From NCBI GenBank assembly GCA_034110465.1, contig JAWUZD010000009.1, positions 124,001 through 188,000 of the forward strand: a DNA stretch of 64,000 bases, written 5' to 3'. Position 1 is the first letter of the stretch; each line of letters opens with the position of its first letter. Below the pieces are notes generated by a model. It did no database searches and was not told the DNA's origin. It saw only the letters and a list, made by a program, of their open reading frames with translations. Of this stretch, positions 32,476 to 39,687 are shown one piece after another. Origin of the DNA: Aurantibacter sp034110465. Lineage in GTDB: Bacteria; Bacteroidota; Bacteroidia; Flavobacteriales; Flavobacteriaceae. A program made the translations under genes and the position numbers.

Positions 32476-32497
32476 TTAGGAACTTAGTTAGTTAAGT

Positions 32498-32536
32498 AAA
32501 AACCCCAACACATTAGTTTGTGTTGGGGTTTTTGTT
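32498..32536. terminator. Bidirectional terminator, 15-bp stem
   Basis: AAAAACCCCAACACA (32498-32512) pairs perfectly with TGTGTTGGGGTTTTT (32519-32533) around a 6-base loop. It separates the convergent lipoprotein gene and nadD. Confidence 0.92.
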
Positions 32537-32537
32537 T

Positions 32538-33116
32538 TTATCTATAAAAATTCATTTCGTCTAAATAATTCCAAACATCTTGTTGCAGCAAAGGTTTAAC
32601 GTTTTTATTAGCTTTAATACTATTTCTAATTAAAGTAGAAGATAACTCTATTATTGGCGCTTCAACTTTAGTTATTTTTGGATGATTTTTAAACTGAGTG
32701 TTTATTTTACCTTCCGATAGTCGCGGATAGACATAAATACTATAATCGTCTAAAATGGCTTGAAAATTTTTCCACTTATGAAAGCTTTTCAAATTATCTT
32801 CCCCCATAATAATAGAAAACTCGTGTTTTGGGTGTTTTTCCTTTAAATGAAATAACGTATTAACTGTATAATTTGGCTGAGGTAAGTTAAATTCTATATC
32901 GCAAGGTTGTAATTTATCGTAATCTTTAGTCGCTAAATGCACCATTTCTAAACGTTGGTGATTATCTAAAAGCGAACTTTTCTTTTTAAACGGATTATGT
33001 GGCGTAACCACAAACCAAACTTGATCTAAATCACTATTCTCCACCAACTGATTAGCAATAATTAAATGCCCAATATGTATGGGATTAAAAGAACCAAAAT
33101 ATAAACCTATTTTCAT
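32538..33116 (-). CDS. nadD: Nicotinate-nucleotide adenylyltransferase
   Basis: Makes nicotinate adenine dinucleotide from NaMN and ATP in NAD synthesis. The nucleotidyltransferase motif GSFNPIHIGH is at residues 8-17, and the ISSTxxR-like signature appears as LSSTLIRNSI near the C-terminus. I start at ATG 33116 (MKIGLYFGSFNP), five codons after the longest frame start, because the family begins there. A TACTTTTG -7 element at 33128-33121 lies only five bases upstream, so the transcript may have almost no leader. Length 192 is normal. Confidence 0.94.
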   Translation of the reverse strand: MKIGLYFGSFNPIHIGHLIIANQLVENSDLDQVWFVVTPHNPFKKKSSLLDNHQRLEMVHLATKDYDKLQPCDIEFNLPQPNYTVNTLFHLKEKHPKHEFSIIMGEDNLKSFHKWKNFQAILDDYSIYVYPRLSEGKINTQFKNHPKITKVEAPIIELSSTLIRNSIKANKNVKPLLQQDVWNYLDEMNFYR

Positions 33117-33120
33117 ATTA

Positions 33121-33128
33121 CAAAAGTA
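33121..33128 (-). promoter_or_regulatory. -7-like element directly before nadD
   Basis: Reads TACTTTTG on the minus strand, a TAnnTTTG match. Start of transcription 4-7 bases downstream would coincide with the nadD ATG. It may be a chance match in AT-rich DNA. Confidence 0.25.
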
Positions 33129-33167
33129 CAAATTATTAAAAGGAATATTGCTAATGCTATTTTTATG

Positions 33168-33253
33168 GCGTTACCTAAAGGTCGCGTTTTACGTTATATC
33201 TTTTTTTGGCATATATGCCACCAAAAAAAGGATGCCACTTCAACCGCTAACGC
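33168..33253. repeat. Flavobacterial intergenic palindromic repeat element
   Basis: About 86 bases framed by GCGTTA (33168-33173) and TAACGC (33248-33253), with an internal CTTTTTTTGG / CCAAAAAAAG inverted pair (33200-33209 and 33221-33230). The pattern GGCGTTACC-GGTCGCG-TTTTTTT-AAAAAAAGGATGCC-CGCTAACGC resembles a repeat I know from many Flavobacterium-group genomes, where it lies in intergenic DNA. It sits between the start of nadD and the end of the metal-transporter operon. The open frame across it is not a gene. Confidence 0.6.
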
Positions 33254-33312
33254 AAGTTGGTTTTGTAAAGTCTACTAATTGATAATTGTTAAAAGGTAAT
33301 TGTTCATTGTAA

Positions 33313-34473
33313 TTAACCTCTAAACAAGAAGAAATCATCTTTCATATCTTCTATTTGTGCATCTTCGTTTGTAATAATATAATCAATAGCCTTACTTGTA
33401 AAGGCATCACCTTTTTCGGTTAAAGAGACAATGTTTTTTTCTATGGAAATCATATTGTTTTTTAAAGCCAATTCTAAAACCGATTTAGCTCTTACTTTTT
33501 GCCAATTAATATGTTCTCTTAAATGATTAACGTGGCGTTCTTCTAATTCATCGTGGTTTTTAAGATGCAGTAAAAATGTTAGTAAAGAGACTTCTGTTCG
33601 TTGTTGTTTTTCTCTATATAACACAGCAATTACACCTTTGCTTGGTGCAAATAAATAGACCAATAAAAATACTAAACCTAACATTGTAGTAATACTTCCA
33701 GCAATAGATGCGTCTAAGAAATGTGCTAACCAATAACCAGAAATGGCTGCAAACACACCAAATATTACAGCTAAAACTAACATTTTTTTAAGATTTGAGG
33801 TAAGTAAGTATGCGCCTGCGGCTGGAGCTATCATTAAAGCAACAACAAGAATTGCTCCAACAGCTTCAAAAGCACCAACAGTTGTAACCGATGAAACACT
33901 CATTAAACCATAATGAATAATAATAGGTGAAAACCCTAAAGAAGCCGATAAACCTTCGTCAAATGTGCTCACTTTTAATTCTTTAAAAAAGGCTAATAGC
34001 AAGACTATAGTTACTGTTAAAATACTTCCAATTAACCATAACGATTTTGGTCCAACATCTGTTCCAAACCAAATTAATCTATCAAATGGCGCAAAAGCTA
34101 ATTCACCTAACAAAACAGCATCCACGTCCAAATGAACATCGTTGGCGTTTTTCGCAATCATAATTACACCAATACTAAAAAGAATAGGGAACACTAACCC
34201 AATTGCGGTGTCTTCTTTTACCAAGCCGGTTTTTTGAATGTATTCTACTAAAACAACTGTGATAATTCCTGTAAAAGCAGCTAAAAAAAGTAGCAAAGGC
34301 GAATTCAAATCTTGTGTAATAAAAAAACCAATTACAATTCCTGGTAAGATGGAATGACTTATCGCATCACTAATCATTGCCATTTTACGTAATACCAAAA
34401 ACGTTCCTGGAATTGCACAAGCAATAGCAACCAAACTAGCAATAAGCTGAATTTCAATTTGAGCGTTATTCAT
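33313..34473 (-). CDS. Metal (Mn/Zn) ABC transporter permease with C-terminal winged-helix-like extension, copy 2
   Basis: An ABC-3 family inner-membrane permease (ZnuB/MntB/SitD type) with eight or nine helices and the signatures LRKMAMISDAISHSILPGIV and VGAFEAVGAILVVALMIAPAA. After about residue 290 comes a cytoplasmic extension of about 90 residues (HDELEERHVNHLREHINWQKVRAKSVLELALKNNMI) that ends in a winged-helix-like VSLTEKGDAFTSKAIDYII. It resembles the DNA-binding part of DtxR-type repressors. I start at ATG 34473 (MNNAQIEIQ), which overlaps the preceding permease by 8 bases. The pair probably forms a heterodimeric channel. Confidence 0.85.
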   Translation of the reverse strand: MNNAQIEIQLIASLVAIACAIPGTFLVLRKMAMISDAISHSILPGIVIGFFITQDLNSPLLLFLAAFTGIITVVLVEYIQKTGLVKEDTAIGLVFPILFSIGVIMIAKNANDVHLDVDAVLLGELAFAPFDRLIWFGTDVGPKSLWLIGSILTVTIVLLLAFFKELKVSTFDEGLSASLGFSPIIIHYGLMSVSSVTTVGAFEAVGAILVVALMIAPAAGAYLLTSNLKKMLVLAVIFGVFAAISGYWLAHFLDASIAGSITTMLGLVFLLVYLFAPSKGVIAVLYREKQQRTEVSLLTFLLHLKNHDELEERHVNHLREHINWQKVRAKSVLELALKNNMISIEKNIVSLTEKGDAFTSKAIDYIITNEDAQIEDMKDDFFLFRG

Positions 34474-35569
34474 CGTTTTTAGATTGTTGGTTATACAAAT
34501 TACTGGCAGTTTCAAAACCTTCTTGGGTTAAACTCCATTCAGTACCAGTTATAGTAATGTAATTTTTCTCTTCTAAGGCTTTTAAGGTTTTCTTTGTGAA
34601 TCCTTGAAAGTTATTTAATAGTTTTATAGTATGTGGATGCGAAATGTTTTCGTGTGTTTCTGCAATTCCATACATAAAAGCTAAAGTTTTATGAAGTTCT
34701 AGATCTCTTCTGTTTTTTAAAAAACGAATTTGCTTAAATAACAATCCTCGACCTGGCGAAAATATAAACGAGAAAATTACAAAAACTCCAGCAACAATAA
34801 CAATTACTGGTCCAGTAGAAAGATTATTTTGACTAGCACTAATTATTGTTCCAAATACACCAGAAAATGCGCCAAAAACAGCAGCTAAAAACACCATTGT
34901 AGCTAAGCTGTTTGTCCATTGTCTTGCTGCTGCTGCTGGCGCTAATAACATAGCACTCATTAAAACAACACCAACGGTTTGTAAACCTAAAACAATGGCT
35001 AAAACAATAAAACTAGTTATTAGAATATCAATAAATTTCACATTAAAACCTAATGTTTTGGTGTAATCTGCATCAAATAATAAGAGTTTAAATTCTTTCC
35101 AAAATAGCAGTAAAACAATTAAGCATAATCCTGTTACTATGGCCATTAACCAAACATCTTCTATTAATAACGTTGCTGCTTGACCAAACAAATATTTGTC
35201 TAGTCCTGCTTGATTAGCATTGGGTTGTTTCTGAATAAAGGTTAATAATAACATTCCAAATCCAAAAAACAAAGATAGAATTAAGCCTAATGCTGTATCC
35301 GATTTTAAGTGTGTTTTGGTTATAATACCTCTAATCCAAAATGTACCAACTAAACCACTTACTAATGCACCAAGTAGTAAAACATTACTGTCTTTCGCAC
35401 CTGTAATTAGAAATGCAATGGCAATTCCAGGTAAAGCTGCGTGCGAAATAGCATCGCCTAAAAGACTTTGCTTTCTTAGAACTGCAAAACTACCAAGCAT
35501 ACCACAAACAGCTCCTAAAATAGCAGTTCCTATGGCAATAACCTGAAATGTATAATCTGTAAAATCCAT
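34466..35569 (-). CDS. Metal (Mn/Zn) ABC transporter permease with C-terminal winged-helix-like extension, copy 1
   Basis: A 367-residue ABC-3 family permease. The conserved LGSFAVLRKQSLLGDAISHAALPGIAIAF near the N-terminus and LQTVGVVLMSAMLLAPAAAARQW in the seventh helix match the metal-uptake group. Residues about 275-367 form a soluble tail (HKTLAFMYGIAETHENISHPHT..FTKKTLKALEEKNYITITG..WSLTQEGFETASNL) resembling a winged helix. The same kind of tail is on the other permease. Both follow the ATPase gene on the minus strand after a 149-base gap containing a dispersed repeat. Confidence 0.85.
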   Translation of the reverse strand: MDFTDYTFQVIAIGTAILGAVCGMLGSFAVLRKQSLLGDAISHAALPGIAIAFLITGAKDSNVLLLGALVSGLVGTFWIRGIITKTHLKSDTALGLILSLFFGFGMLLLTFIQKQPNANQAGLDKYLFGQAATLLIEDVWLMAIVTGLCLIVLLLFWKEFKLLLFDADYTKTLGFNVKFIDILITSFIVLAIVLGLQTVGVVLMSAMLLAPAAAARQWTNSLATMVFLAAVFGAFSGVFGTIISASQNNLSTGPVIVIVAGVFVIFSFIFSPGRGLLFKQIRFLKNRRDLELHKTLAFMYGIAETHENISHPHTIKLLNNFQGFTKKTLKALEEKNYITITGTEWSLTQEGFETASNLYNQQSKNDE

Positions 35570-35626
35570 TTTTGTTTAGTTTTTAGACTTTAGTGGTTAA
35601 AGGTTTGTTTTTTTTAAGATTAAAAT

Positions 35627-35656
35627 AGATTTTGCATCGGAGCGTAGAATGACAAA
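35627..35656 (-). repeat. Dispersed intergenic repeat, copy 2
   Basis: On the minus strand this begins TTTTGTCATTCTACGCTCCG, differing from copy 1 at about five of 30 positions. It lies within the metal-uptake operon between the ATPase and first permease genes, in the same orientation relative to transcription as copy 1. Confidence 0.6.
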
Positions 35657-35718
35657 ATAATTATACTGATAAGCTTTACTTGCCTGCGAATTACAGACTG
35701 AAAAACTGCTAACAGAAA

Positions 35719-36456
35719 CTATTCCTGAACACTTACTTTAAAATTAATTCCATAGGTTTTAGTCAAATTGTCATCGTTAAAAATGTCTTTAACTGGTCCA
35801 GTTGCAATTTTTTTGACATTTAAAAATGTAACCCAATCAAAGTATTCTGGAACAGTTTGTAAATCGTGATGCACTACAATAACCGTTTTTCCTTCTTTTC
35901 GTAATTCTTTTAAAATATTAATAATAGCAATCTCCGTAGTTGCATCTACACCTTGAAATGGTTCATCCATAAAATAGATAGAAGCGTTTTGCACTAAAGC
36001 TCTTGCTAAGAAAATACGTTGCTGTTGTCCACCAGAAAGCTGACTAATTTGTCGGCTTTTAAAAGGTAACATTCCTACTTTCTCTAAAGCTTCTAAAGCC
36101 GCTTTTTTCTCTTTTTGTCCTGGACGTTTTATCCAACCTAAAGCACCATAAGTTCCCATCATAACCACATCTAAAGCTGTAGTTGGAAAATCCCAATCTA
36201 CACTTCCTTTTTGCGGTACATAAGCCACTAAATGTCGTTGCTTACTATATGGTTTTCCGTAAATAGAAACGCTTCCAGCTATAGGTTTTAGAATCCCTAA
36301 AATAGATTTTATAAGTGTCGATTTTCCTGCACCATTTGGTCCAACTATAGCCATTAAAACACCTTCTGGGATTTCTAAGTCTATATCCCACAAAACAGGT
36401 TTGTAGTTATAAGCAACTGTTAAATCGTCTACTTTTATTGCGATATTTTTTGCCAT
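35719..36456 (-). CDS. Metal ABC transporter ATP-binding protein
   Basis: A 245-residue ABC ATPase that powers the two permeases. Walker A is GPNGAGKST, the signature is LSGGQQQRIFLARAL, and Walker B is ASIYFMDEPFQGVD, followed by the H-loop VVHHDLQT. The N-terminal DDLTVAYNYKPVLWDIDLEIPEG is typical of the ZnuC/MntB/SitB group. It lies between the binding protein and the permease genes, with long gaps (146 and 149 bases), each with a copy of the dispersed repeat. Confidence 0.93.
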   Translation of the reverse strand: MAKNIAIKVDDLTVAYNYKPVLWDIDLEIPEGVLMAIVGPNGAGKSTLIKSILGILKPIAGSVSIYGKPYSKQRHLVAYVPQKGSVDWDFPTTALDVVMMGTYGALGWIKRPGQKEKKAALEALEKVGMLPFKSRQISQLSGGQQQRIFLARALVQNASIYFMDEPFQGVDATTEIAIINILKELRKEGKTVIVVHHDLQTVPEYFDWVTFLNVKKIATGPVKDIFNDDNLTKTYGINFKVSVQE

Positions 36457-36488
36457 AGGTTAATATACTTTTAATTCTATTTGATTAT

Positions 36489-36543
36489 GGATTCTGCGTC
36501 ACCCAGTCAAGCTGAGTATAAACTCCGCGCAGAATGACAAAAC
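36489..36543 (-). repeat. Dispersed intergenic repeat, copy 3 (longer form)
   Basis: On the minus strand it starts TTTTGTCATTCTGCGC like copy 1 and ends with GACGCAGAATC. The arms ATTCTGCG (36491-36498) and CGCAGAAT (36528-36535) form an inverted repeat around AGTCAAGCTGAGT-containing sequence. It lies between the binding-protein and ATPase genes of the metal-uptake operon. Confidence 0.65.
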
Positions 36544-36603
36544 GATATTGTTTTAGTTCTTAAAATTATTTGACGATGAAACTAAAGACTAAAAATTACT
36601 AAC

Positions 36604-37515
36604 TTATTTAAGCGCATTTACAATGGTATTCACATTATATTCAAGCATACCTGTATAAGTACCTTCTTTTGTTCCAGCAGTTCCTAAAGCATCAGAATAT
36701 AAAGTTCCTCCAATTTCTACGTCGTGGTTTTTTGCTTTTACTGAAGCTTGTAAAGCCTCAATAGTGCGTTTTGGAACAGAACTTTCTATAAAAACAGCTT
36801 TTATATCTTTTTCAATAATAAAGTTTGCTAATTTCTGAACGTCTTTAACACCAGCTTCTGTTGCTGTACTTAAGCCTTGTAGGCCAACGACTTCAAAATC
36901 GTATTGTTTTCCGAAATAATTAAAGGCATCGTGAGCTGTTACTAGAATTCGCTTTTCTTTTGGCAATGTTGCTATTTTTGATGTCACTTTAATTTCTAAG
37001 GCTTCTAATTCAGCTAAAAATTTAGTTTCATTTGTTTTATAATATGATGCGTTTTTAGGATCCTTTTCTGCTAATATCGAAGCTGTTTTTTTTGCAAATT
37101 GTTTGAAATATTGAATATTAAACCAAACGTGTGGATCGTAATTAGAGGCAAAATATTCGCTACCAATTAAGCCTGATTCGTCTAAAGATTCTGCTAAAGG
37201 CACTTGCGTTTTATTCTGATGTTCCATTTTCTCGAAAACTTCTACCAATTTACCTTCTAAATGTAGTCCGTTATAGAAAATAATATCTGCGTTTACCAGT
37301 TTAGTAACATCACCTTCACTAGCTTTATATAAATGCGGATCTACTCCAGAACCCATTAATCCGTTTAGGTTTATATGTTCTCCACCAATATTTTTAACCA
37401 AATCGGTTATCATAGTTGTTGTAGTAACTACATTTAATTTAGTGTTATCTGTTTTTTCGTTTTTACAACTAAAAAGGGTGATTACAACTGCTAATGTGAT
37501 TATTTTAAATTTCAT
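36604..37515 (-). CDS. Metal ABC transporter substrate-binding lipoprotein (TroA/ZnuA/MntA family)
   Basis: A 303-residue cluster A-I solute-binding protein, anchored by a lipobox with Cys17 (VITLFSC). Candidate metal ligands are His61 (GVDPHLY), His129 (NYDPHVWFN), His195 (VTAHDAFNY) and Asp275 (TLYSDALGTAG), the same His3-Asp set and spacing as TroA, which binds Mn or Zn. Glu244 in FIESSVPKRTIEAL is also conserved in the family. The DtxR-type regulator at the head of the operon favours manganese; the ligands alone do not decide between Mn, Zn and Fe. Confidence 0.9.
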   Translation of the reverse strand: MKFKIITLAVVITLFSCKNEKTDNTKLNVVTTTTMITDLVKNIGGEHINLNGLMGSGVDPHLYKASEGDVTKLVNADIIFYNGLHLEGKLVEVFEKMEHQNKTQVPLAESLDESGLIGSEYFASNYDPHVWFNIQYFKQFAKKTASILAEKDPKNASYYKTNETKFLAELEALEIKVTSKIATLPKEKRILVTAHDAFNYFGKQYDFEVVGLQGLSTATEAGVKDVQKLANFIIEKDIKAVFIESSVPKRTIEALQASVKAKNHDVEIGGTLYSDALGTAGTKEGTYTGMLEYNVNTIVNALK

Positions 37516-37538
37516 TATTTACTCTTTTTAATATGAAT

Positions 37539-38345
37539 TTATTTAGGAATTCTAAAGCTAATCCCTGCACTTAATAATAGGTCTTGACCTTTTGTAATGC
37601 TAGAGCCAACAGTTGCGTCTAGTTGCACATTCTTATTGATTAAATAAGTTAAACCTGCATCCCATAGATGATTTGCTTTATTGTCTTCTGGAAAGTCTCC
37701 GTAAACTTCTGCATAAGCGCCAATTTTGTCGGTAATACTATAGCCATATGCTACTGTGTAAATGTAGGCTGCTTCCGGCGAATCATTTCCCCAAGTTGCG
37801 CCAATATTATAAGCTATACTTGATTTTTCTGATAACGTATGTGCAAACGAAAATCTAAAATCTACGCCAGTTGTTTCTGGTCTGTAATCTGTAGATGCTG
37901 AAAAAGGTAAATAAATATGTCCTAAAAAGCCAATTTCTGGCATTGCGCCTTTTTCTTCAGAAATGGTGGTTTTAAATCCTAATAATAATGGGTCGAATCC
38001 AGAAGTTACATTATCTAATTTCTTTCCGTTTATGGAGGTTTGACCTTCAATAAAATTCCAGCCTAAGCGTAATTCTAAATTATCCAATAAACCGTATCGT
38101 ACTAATGTGGTGTTGTAAGTAAAGTTTTCTGTTTTTACAGAATTCTCTTCAAAACTCTCGTAAAAACCACCAGTTTCTACTTGTAAAAATCCTTTTGGCA
38201 CAGCAGTTGGTGATTCTGTTGCATCTGGTCTATCCGTTATTAAAGCTCCTAATTCTTCGGTTTTAGTTTCGGTTTGTGCAAAACTCAAGCTTGTAATTGA
38301 TAAAGTAACTAAGGCTAAAGTGGTTTTAATTAATTTCATTAACAT
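37539..38345 (-). CDS. Outer-membrane barrel protein of the metal-uptake operon (PF13557-like transporter)
   Basis: A 268-residue exported protein with signal peptide ending near SLSFAQ, then ALITDRPDATESPTAVPKGFLQVETGGFYE, the N-terminal signature of the family often named MetA-pathway phenol degradation or simply transporter. Alternating hydrophobic beta-strands follow to the end (LLLSAGISFRIPK). It overlaps the regulator gene by 14-20 bases (ATG 38345 or 38339 both possible) and precedes the binding protein by 23 bases. It may therefore be the outer-membrane channel for the metal; that role is inferred from the operon only. Confidence 0.8.
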   Translation of the reverse strand: MLMKLIKTTLALVTLSITSLSFAQTETKTEELGALITDRPDATESPTAVPKGFLQVETGGFYESFEENSVKTENFTYNTTLVRYGLLDNLELRLGWNFIEGQTSINGKKLDNVTSGFDPLLLGFKTTISEEKGAMPEIGFLGHIYLPFSASTDYRPETTGVDFRFSFAHTLSEKSSIAYNIGATWGNDSPEAAYIYTVAYGYSITDKIGAYAEVYGDFPEDNKANHLWDAGLTYLINKNVQLDATVGSSITKGQDLLLSAGISFRIPK

Positions 38346-38985
38346 AAATAATTTTTGTAAAATCTTGGTTTAATAAAATCGTGTTATTGTTAATTCTAAT
38401 CTGGGTCATTTTTGTATTAGAAAACTGCTTTACCACTTCTAAAGTGTTTCCGTACTTTAAGCCGTTCTGAGCACAAAAATCAAAGAAATCTTTATCGTCG
38501 CTCATTAATCGTGCAATAGTATACGTTTTGTTTTCTAAAGATTTTTCCAAAGAAATTGAAATATCTGTAGTGGTAATTTCGCCTTTACTATTAGGAATAG
38601 GATCGCCGTGAGGATCAAATTTTGGATGACCTAAATATGAGCTTATTTTTTCGGCTAAAAAATTGGAGGTTTCGTGTTCTAGGAGTTCAGCTTCTCGATG
38701 AATATCATGTAAAGACATATCAAAAGTTTTAAACAAAAACGCCTCCCATAACCTATGCTTTCTAATAACGTTTAATGCTATTTTTTCGCCCTTAGAAGTT
38801 AACTTTAAAGGTTTGTATTTTTCGTAATTAAGCAAATCTTTTTCTGCTAATTTCTTAGCCATATCTGTTGCAGCAGCATTAGAAATCTCTAAGTGCTTGG
38901 CTATACTACCTGGTTTTGTGTTATTAACACTATTTAAATTGTTCTTATAAATGGTTTTAATAAAATTTTCTACAGCTACAGACAT
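38326..38985 (-). CDS. mntR: DtxR/MntR-family metal-dependent transcriptional regulator
   Basis: A 219-residue repressor with an N-terminal winged helix (SVAVENFIKTIYKNN, GSIAKHLEISNAAATDMAKKLAEKDLLNYEKY), a metal-binding and dimerisation domain (NVIRKHRLWEAFLFKTFDMSLHDIHREAELLEHETSNFLAEKI, HPKFDPHGDPIP), and a C-terminal FeoA/SH3-like domain. It heads the operon and, with Mn2+ bound, would repress it. The palindrome TTTAAG-N4-CTTAAA at 39007-39022, beside its promoter, is a candidate operator. Mn rather than Fe is inferred from the transporter it controls. Confidence 0.88.
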   Translation of the reverse strand: MSVAVENFIKTIYKNNLNSVNNTKPGSIAKHLEISNAAATDMAKKLAEKDLLNYEKYKPLKLTSKGEKIALNVIRKHRLWEAFLFKTFDMSLHDIHREAELLEHETSNFLAEKISSYLGHPKFDPHGDPIPNSKGEITTTDISISLEKSLENKTYTIARLMSDDKDFFDFCAQNGLKYGNTLEVVKQFSNTKMTQIRINNNTILLNQDFTKIIYVNEIN

Positions 38986-39006
38986 TTCTGTTAAGTTAAT
39001 TATTTT

Positions 39007-39037
39007 TTTAAGCTTACTTAAACATTTTACAAATGTA
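39007..39037 (-). promoter_or_regulatory. Promoter -7 element and putative MntR operator
   Basis: On the minus strand TACATTTG (39037-39030) is a TAnnTTTG -7 element. Downstream lies the perfect 6-4-6 palindrome TTTAAG-CTTA-CTTAAA (39007-39022), covering the expected transcription start, 21 bases before the mntR ATG. DtxR-family operators are palindromes of similar size. No -33 TTG at 17-21 bases is seen. Confidence 0.5.
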
Positions 39038-39105
39038 GCTAAAATATTTCAATTTTATTATGGTTCAATAATTATATTATCTTCGTCAAATAAATATAAC
39101 AACTT

Positions 39106-39516
39106 ATGAAATCTTATTTAATTCTAATTGCATTATTTTTTACGTTTACAATAAACGCACAAGATTCTATTAAAGTTAAAGCGCCTAGAGTTGTTATGCA
39201 ACAACATTTAAATATTCCAATAGAAGTAAATAGTGTTGCTATAAAATTGGTGAAAGTTTTGAATGATTCTCGTTGTCCAAAAAATGTAAATTGTATTAGA
39301 GCTGGCGAAGCTAAGGTTTTAGTTGAGCTTATTGAAGCAGGAGAGATTATAAAACGCAAAGAAATTATAATTCAAGCTGCCAACCACCCAGATAATTATC
39401 CTTTAATTTTTGAAGATAGAACAACTAAAGTTTTTGCAGTAGATTTATTGCCTTATCCAATTTATAATCATAAAACGGAAGTAAAAGATTATATTTTTAA
39501 AGTTGAAGTAAGGTAG
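39106..39516 (+). CDS. Exported protein of unknown function with conserved Cys pair
   Basis: A 136-residue protein with signal peptide MKSYLILIALFFTFTINAQ and a mature beta-rich domain containing NDSRCPKNVNCIRAGEAKV. The pattern DSRCP-x4-C-x2-AGEA recurs in small exported proteins of Bacteroidota and probably forms a disulfide. No activity is known to me. It is divergent from mntR across 120 bases that hold the putative operator, so metal control of this gene too is possible but unproven. Confidence 0.7.
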   Translation: MKSYLILIALFFTFTINAQDSIKVKAPRVVMQQHLNIPIEVNSVAIKLVKVLNDSRCPKNVNCIRAGEAKVLVELIEAGEIIKRKEIIIQAANHPDNYPLIFEDRTTKVFAVDLLPYPIYNHKTEVKDYIFKVEVR

Positions 39517-39540
39517 GTTTATTATTTGGTGAGTTAAGAA

Positions 39541-39681
39541 TTAACAACCGCAACTACCATTTCCGCAGTCTTTATTAGTGTTTTTTTTGTTTTTAGGTAG
39601 AAAATACTTGGACACCAAATATCCTAACGCTAAAACTAGTGTTACAGCAACTAAGACTTTTTGAATAAAAGGGGTTTCCAT
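39541..39681 (-). CDS. FeoB-associated Cys-rich membrane protein (46 residues)
   Basis: A 46-residue frame, too short for most ORF cut-offs, starts METPFIQKVLVAVTLVLALG with one transmembrane helix and ends in a lysine-rich linker and the cysteine cluster DCGNGSCGC. This is the layout of the FeoB-associated family (PF12669), which follows feoB in many bacteria. It begins 6 bases after the feoB stop on the same strand. The cysteines may bind Fe2+ at the cytoplasmic face; role inferred from family. Confidence 0.88.
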   Translation of the reverse strand: METPFIQKVLVAVTLVLALGYLVSKYFLPKNKKNTNKDCGNGSCGC

Positions 39682-39687
39682 AGTTGT

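Noticed and set aside
33079..33282. Plus-strand frame of 67 residues between nadD and the metal operon
   Set aside because: It runs over the palindromic repeat element and the nadD start; the peptide has no domain-like character.
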